From: CBDCVA01 sp965222935 [NCBI: Candidatus Latescibacterota bacterium]
GTDB lineage: Bacteria > Latescibacterota > CBDCVA01
Length of the DNA: 64,000 nucleotides
Assembly: GCA_965222935.1 (NCBI GenBank)
Contig: CBDCVA010000001.1
Location: forward strand, 1-64,000
Direction of reading: 5' to 3'
Each line of letters begins with the position of its first letter. The stretch's first letter is position 1. The notes under the pieces are model-generated. The model searched no databases. It was not told the origin of the DNA and saw only the letters and a list, made by a program, of their open reading frames with translations. Below are positions 62,650 through 64,000 of this stretch, in pieces. A program made the position numbers and the translations under genes.

Positions 62650-64000
62650 CGGGCGCGCCGATGGACGCGCAGACCGCCACAGCCCGGACTGGCCCGGCTG
62701 CTACGCTCAAGGGGCGCCTTCTGGCGCGCGAGGCGCGCGTCGCTGTCTACGGTGCGGGCTATGTCGGTCTGCCGCACGCGGTGGAGTTGGCTAGGGCGGG
62801 CTTTGGGGTCACGGCGATCGAACGCCTCCCCCAGCGGGTGGAAGCCGTCCTCGGAGGCCGCTCCTACATTGATGATGTATCCGATGAGGCGCTGAGCCGA
62901 GAGGTCACCGCAGGCCGGCTCTCCGCGACGACTGATCCCGCTGCCCTGGCCGAAGCCGATAGCGTCACGATCTGCGTCCCTACGCCGCTGGACGAGCACC
63001 ATCAGCCCGACATCTCCTACCTTGTGACCACAGCCGAGCACGTCTCTAGGCACCTCCACCGGGGCATGCTCGTGATCCTGGAGAGCACCACCTACCCCGG
63101 CACGACCGAGGAGGTTCTGCTGCCCATTCTCCGGCACAGCGGCCTCGAAGTCGGACGCGATTTCTTTCTGGCCTTCTCTCCCGAACGGCTCGACCCCGGC
63201 AACCGCGACTACGGCATCGCCGACATCCCCCGCGTCGTGGGGGGCGTGACGCCGGCGTGTGCCGATCTCGCCGCCGTGCTCTACGGGACATTCGTGCGCT
63301 CGGTGCACAGGGTCAGTTCTCCCAGGGTCGCCGAGCTTTGCAAGCTTCTGGAGAACATCTTTCGCATCGTCAACGTCTCGATGGTCAACGAGATGGCGCT
63401 CTTGGCCAAGCGCATGGGCATCGACATCTGGGAGGTCATCGAGGCCGCGCGGACCAAGCCCTATGGCTTCATGCCTTTTTATCCGGGACCCGGCGTGGGC
63501 GGCCACTGCATCCCCATAGACCCCTTCTACCTCTCGTGGAAAGCCAGGGAATACGGCATAGGTACGCGCTTCATCGAGCTTGCCGGCGAAATCAACGCTC
63601 AGATGCCTCACCACGTCGTGGACCTGGTCGCCGATGTCCTCAATCAGAGGGGCGCGCCGCTCAAGGGATCGAAGGTCCTGGTGCTCGGTGTTGCGTTCAA
63701 GCGTGACGTGGGCGACTGGCGCGAATCGCCCGCGCTCACCGTCATGAAGCTTTTGCGCGAACGGCAGGCGCTGGTTTCCTACCACGACCCCTTCATCCCG
63801 GAGGTGCCCCTGGGGCCCACCGCGCACGCCGGGGGGGCGCGGCCGACCGAGGCCTCCGTCCCCCTGACTGACGAGGTGCTTCAGGGTGCGGATGTGGTGA
63901 TCGTCGCGACGGATCACACCCGCGTGGATTACGCGCGCGTGGCTCGGCTCGCTCGGGCGATCGTGGACACCCGCAACGCCATCAAGGACCGGTCGCTCCC
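62646..64000 (+). CDS. UDP-N-acetylglucosamine 6-dehydrogenase-like nucleotide-sugar dehydrogenase (partial at window end)
   Basis: The frame begins at GTG 62646 (overlapping the previous stop as GTGA) or ATG 62661 and is still open at base 64000. The NAD-binding start is V-Y-G-A-G-Y-V-G-L-P-H. The catalytic Cys is at 63507-63509 in G-V-G-G-H-C-I-P-I-D-P, and the Lys in L-C-K-L-L-E-N-I-F-R is the conserved active-site residue. The segment E-A-A-R-T-K-P-Y-G-F-M-P-F-Y-P-G matches WbpA-type UDP-GlcNAc dehydrogenases more closely than UDP-glucose dehydrogenases. It would supply an N-acetyl-uronate for surface polysaccharide. Confidence 0.9.
   Translation, partial: MTGAPMDAQTATARTGPAATLKGRLLAREARVAVYGAGYVGLPHAVELARAGFGVTAIERLPQRVEAVLGGRSYIDDVSDEALSREVTAGRLSATTDPAALAEADSVTICVPTPLDEHHQPDISYLVTTAEHVSRHLHRGMLVILESTTYPGTTEEVLLPILRHSGLEVGRDFFLAFSPERLDPGNRDYGIADIPRVVGGVTPACADLAAVLYGTFVRSVHRVSSPRVAELCKLLENIFRIVNVSMVNEMALLAKRMGIDIWEVIEAARTKPYGFMPFYPGPGVGGHCIPIDPFYLSWKAREYGIGTRFIELAGEINAQMPHHVVDLVADVLNQRGAPLKGSKVLVLGVAFKRDVGDWRESPALTVMKLLRERQALVSYHDPFIPEVPLGPTAHAGGARPTEASVPLTDEVLQGADVVIVATDHTRVDYARVARLARAIVDTRNAIKDRSL

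Noticed and set aside
62622-63917. 431-codon leftward frame
   Set aside because: It lies entirely antisense to the nucleotide-sugar dehydrogenase, whose motifs are unmistakable; long antisense frames are expected in high-GC genes.
1-64000. CRISPR arrays, rRNA operons or a complete prophage
   Set aside because: No regularly spaced short repeats, rRNA sequence, integrase or structural phage genes were seen.

Overview
The window is high-GC DNA from an uncultured Gram-negative bacterium. I infer a Latescibacterota- or FCB-like lineage from three traits. Several secreted proteins end in FlgD/T9SS-type Ig-like domains. There is an outer-membrane TonB-dependent receptor. There is a dense set of sugar-acid and polysaccharide genes (mannonate dehydratase-like, enolase superfamily, Gfo/Idh/MocA, SMP-30, PhyH, BNR and FG-GAP proteins). 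No rRNA or marker gene fixes the taxon.

Layout. 1-3.36 kb is an accessory island: an IS1595-type transposase end, a proteasome-like Ntn-hydrolase coupled to a Panacea-like protein, and several tiny genes with strong ribosome binding sites. It abuts a beta-helix/TPR/FlgD protein that has lost its 5' end. 4.7-8.2 kb is a partner-switching module (STAS antagonist, HATPase kinase, Cache-HAMP-PP2C phosphatase), followed by two decayed secreted Cache-sensor genes. 9.9-14.3 kb is the Lhr helicase, then tRNA-Leu(TAA), a methyltransferase with a nonsense codon and an outer-membrane barrel with a nonsense codon. 17-24 kb is a sugar-utilisation run (Gfo/Idh/MocA, TIM-barrel isomerase, apiosidase-like hydrolase, FG-GAP protein). 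24.2-26.2 kb is a second, lower-GC patch with an SDR remnant, an IS1595 remnant and two membrane proteins.

26.2-48.8 kb is mainly sugar-acid and small-molecule catabolism: VOC, RraA, Ldh2, two mannonate dehydratase-like proteins, MlrC, PhyH, SMP-30, a TPP enzyme, an S9 peptidase, an APH-like kinase and sialidase-like proteins. leuC, leuD and ilvD sit inside this run. 48.9-52.3 kb is a tandemly duplicated, partly decayed cluster of secreted proteins, including a propeller/FlgD gene interrupted at a 12-C tract. 52.5-56.5 kb is a cobalamin-riboswitch operon with a BtuB-like receptor that carries a TonB-like N-terminus, followed by a YVTN propeller protein. 56.7-64 kb holds a glycosidase-like protein, a second enolase-superfamily enzyme, an MddA-like membrane methyltransferase, a PEGA lipoprotein, a small secreted protein and a nucleotide-sugar dehydrogenase that runs off the window.

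The strongest candidates for something undescribed are: (i) a short C-terminal motif, V-[ER]-x-x-[ST]-W-[GA]-x-[LV]-K, shared by four putatively secreted and otherwise mostly unrelated proteins; (ii) the TonB-BtuB fusion under a B12 riboswitch; (iii) the poly-C tract that would switch a secreted propeller protein; and (iv) the coupled Panacea-like/Ntn-hydrolase pair. Frameshifts could be assembly errors, but several genes are broken by substitution-type in-frame stops in three different codons, which points to genuine gene decay.
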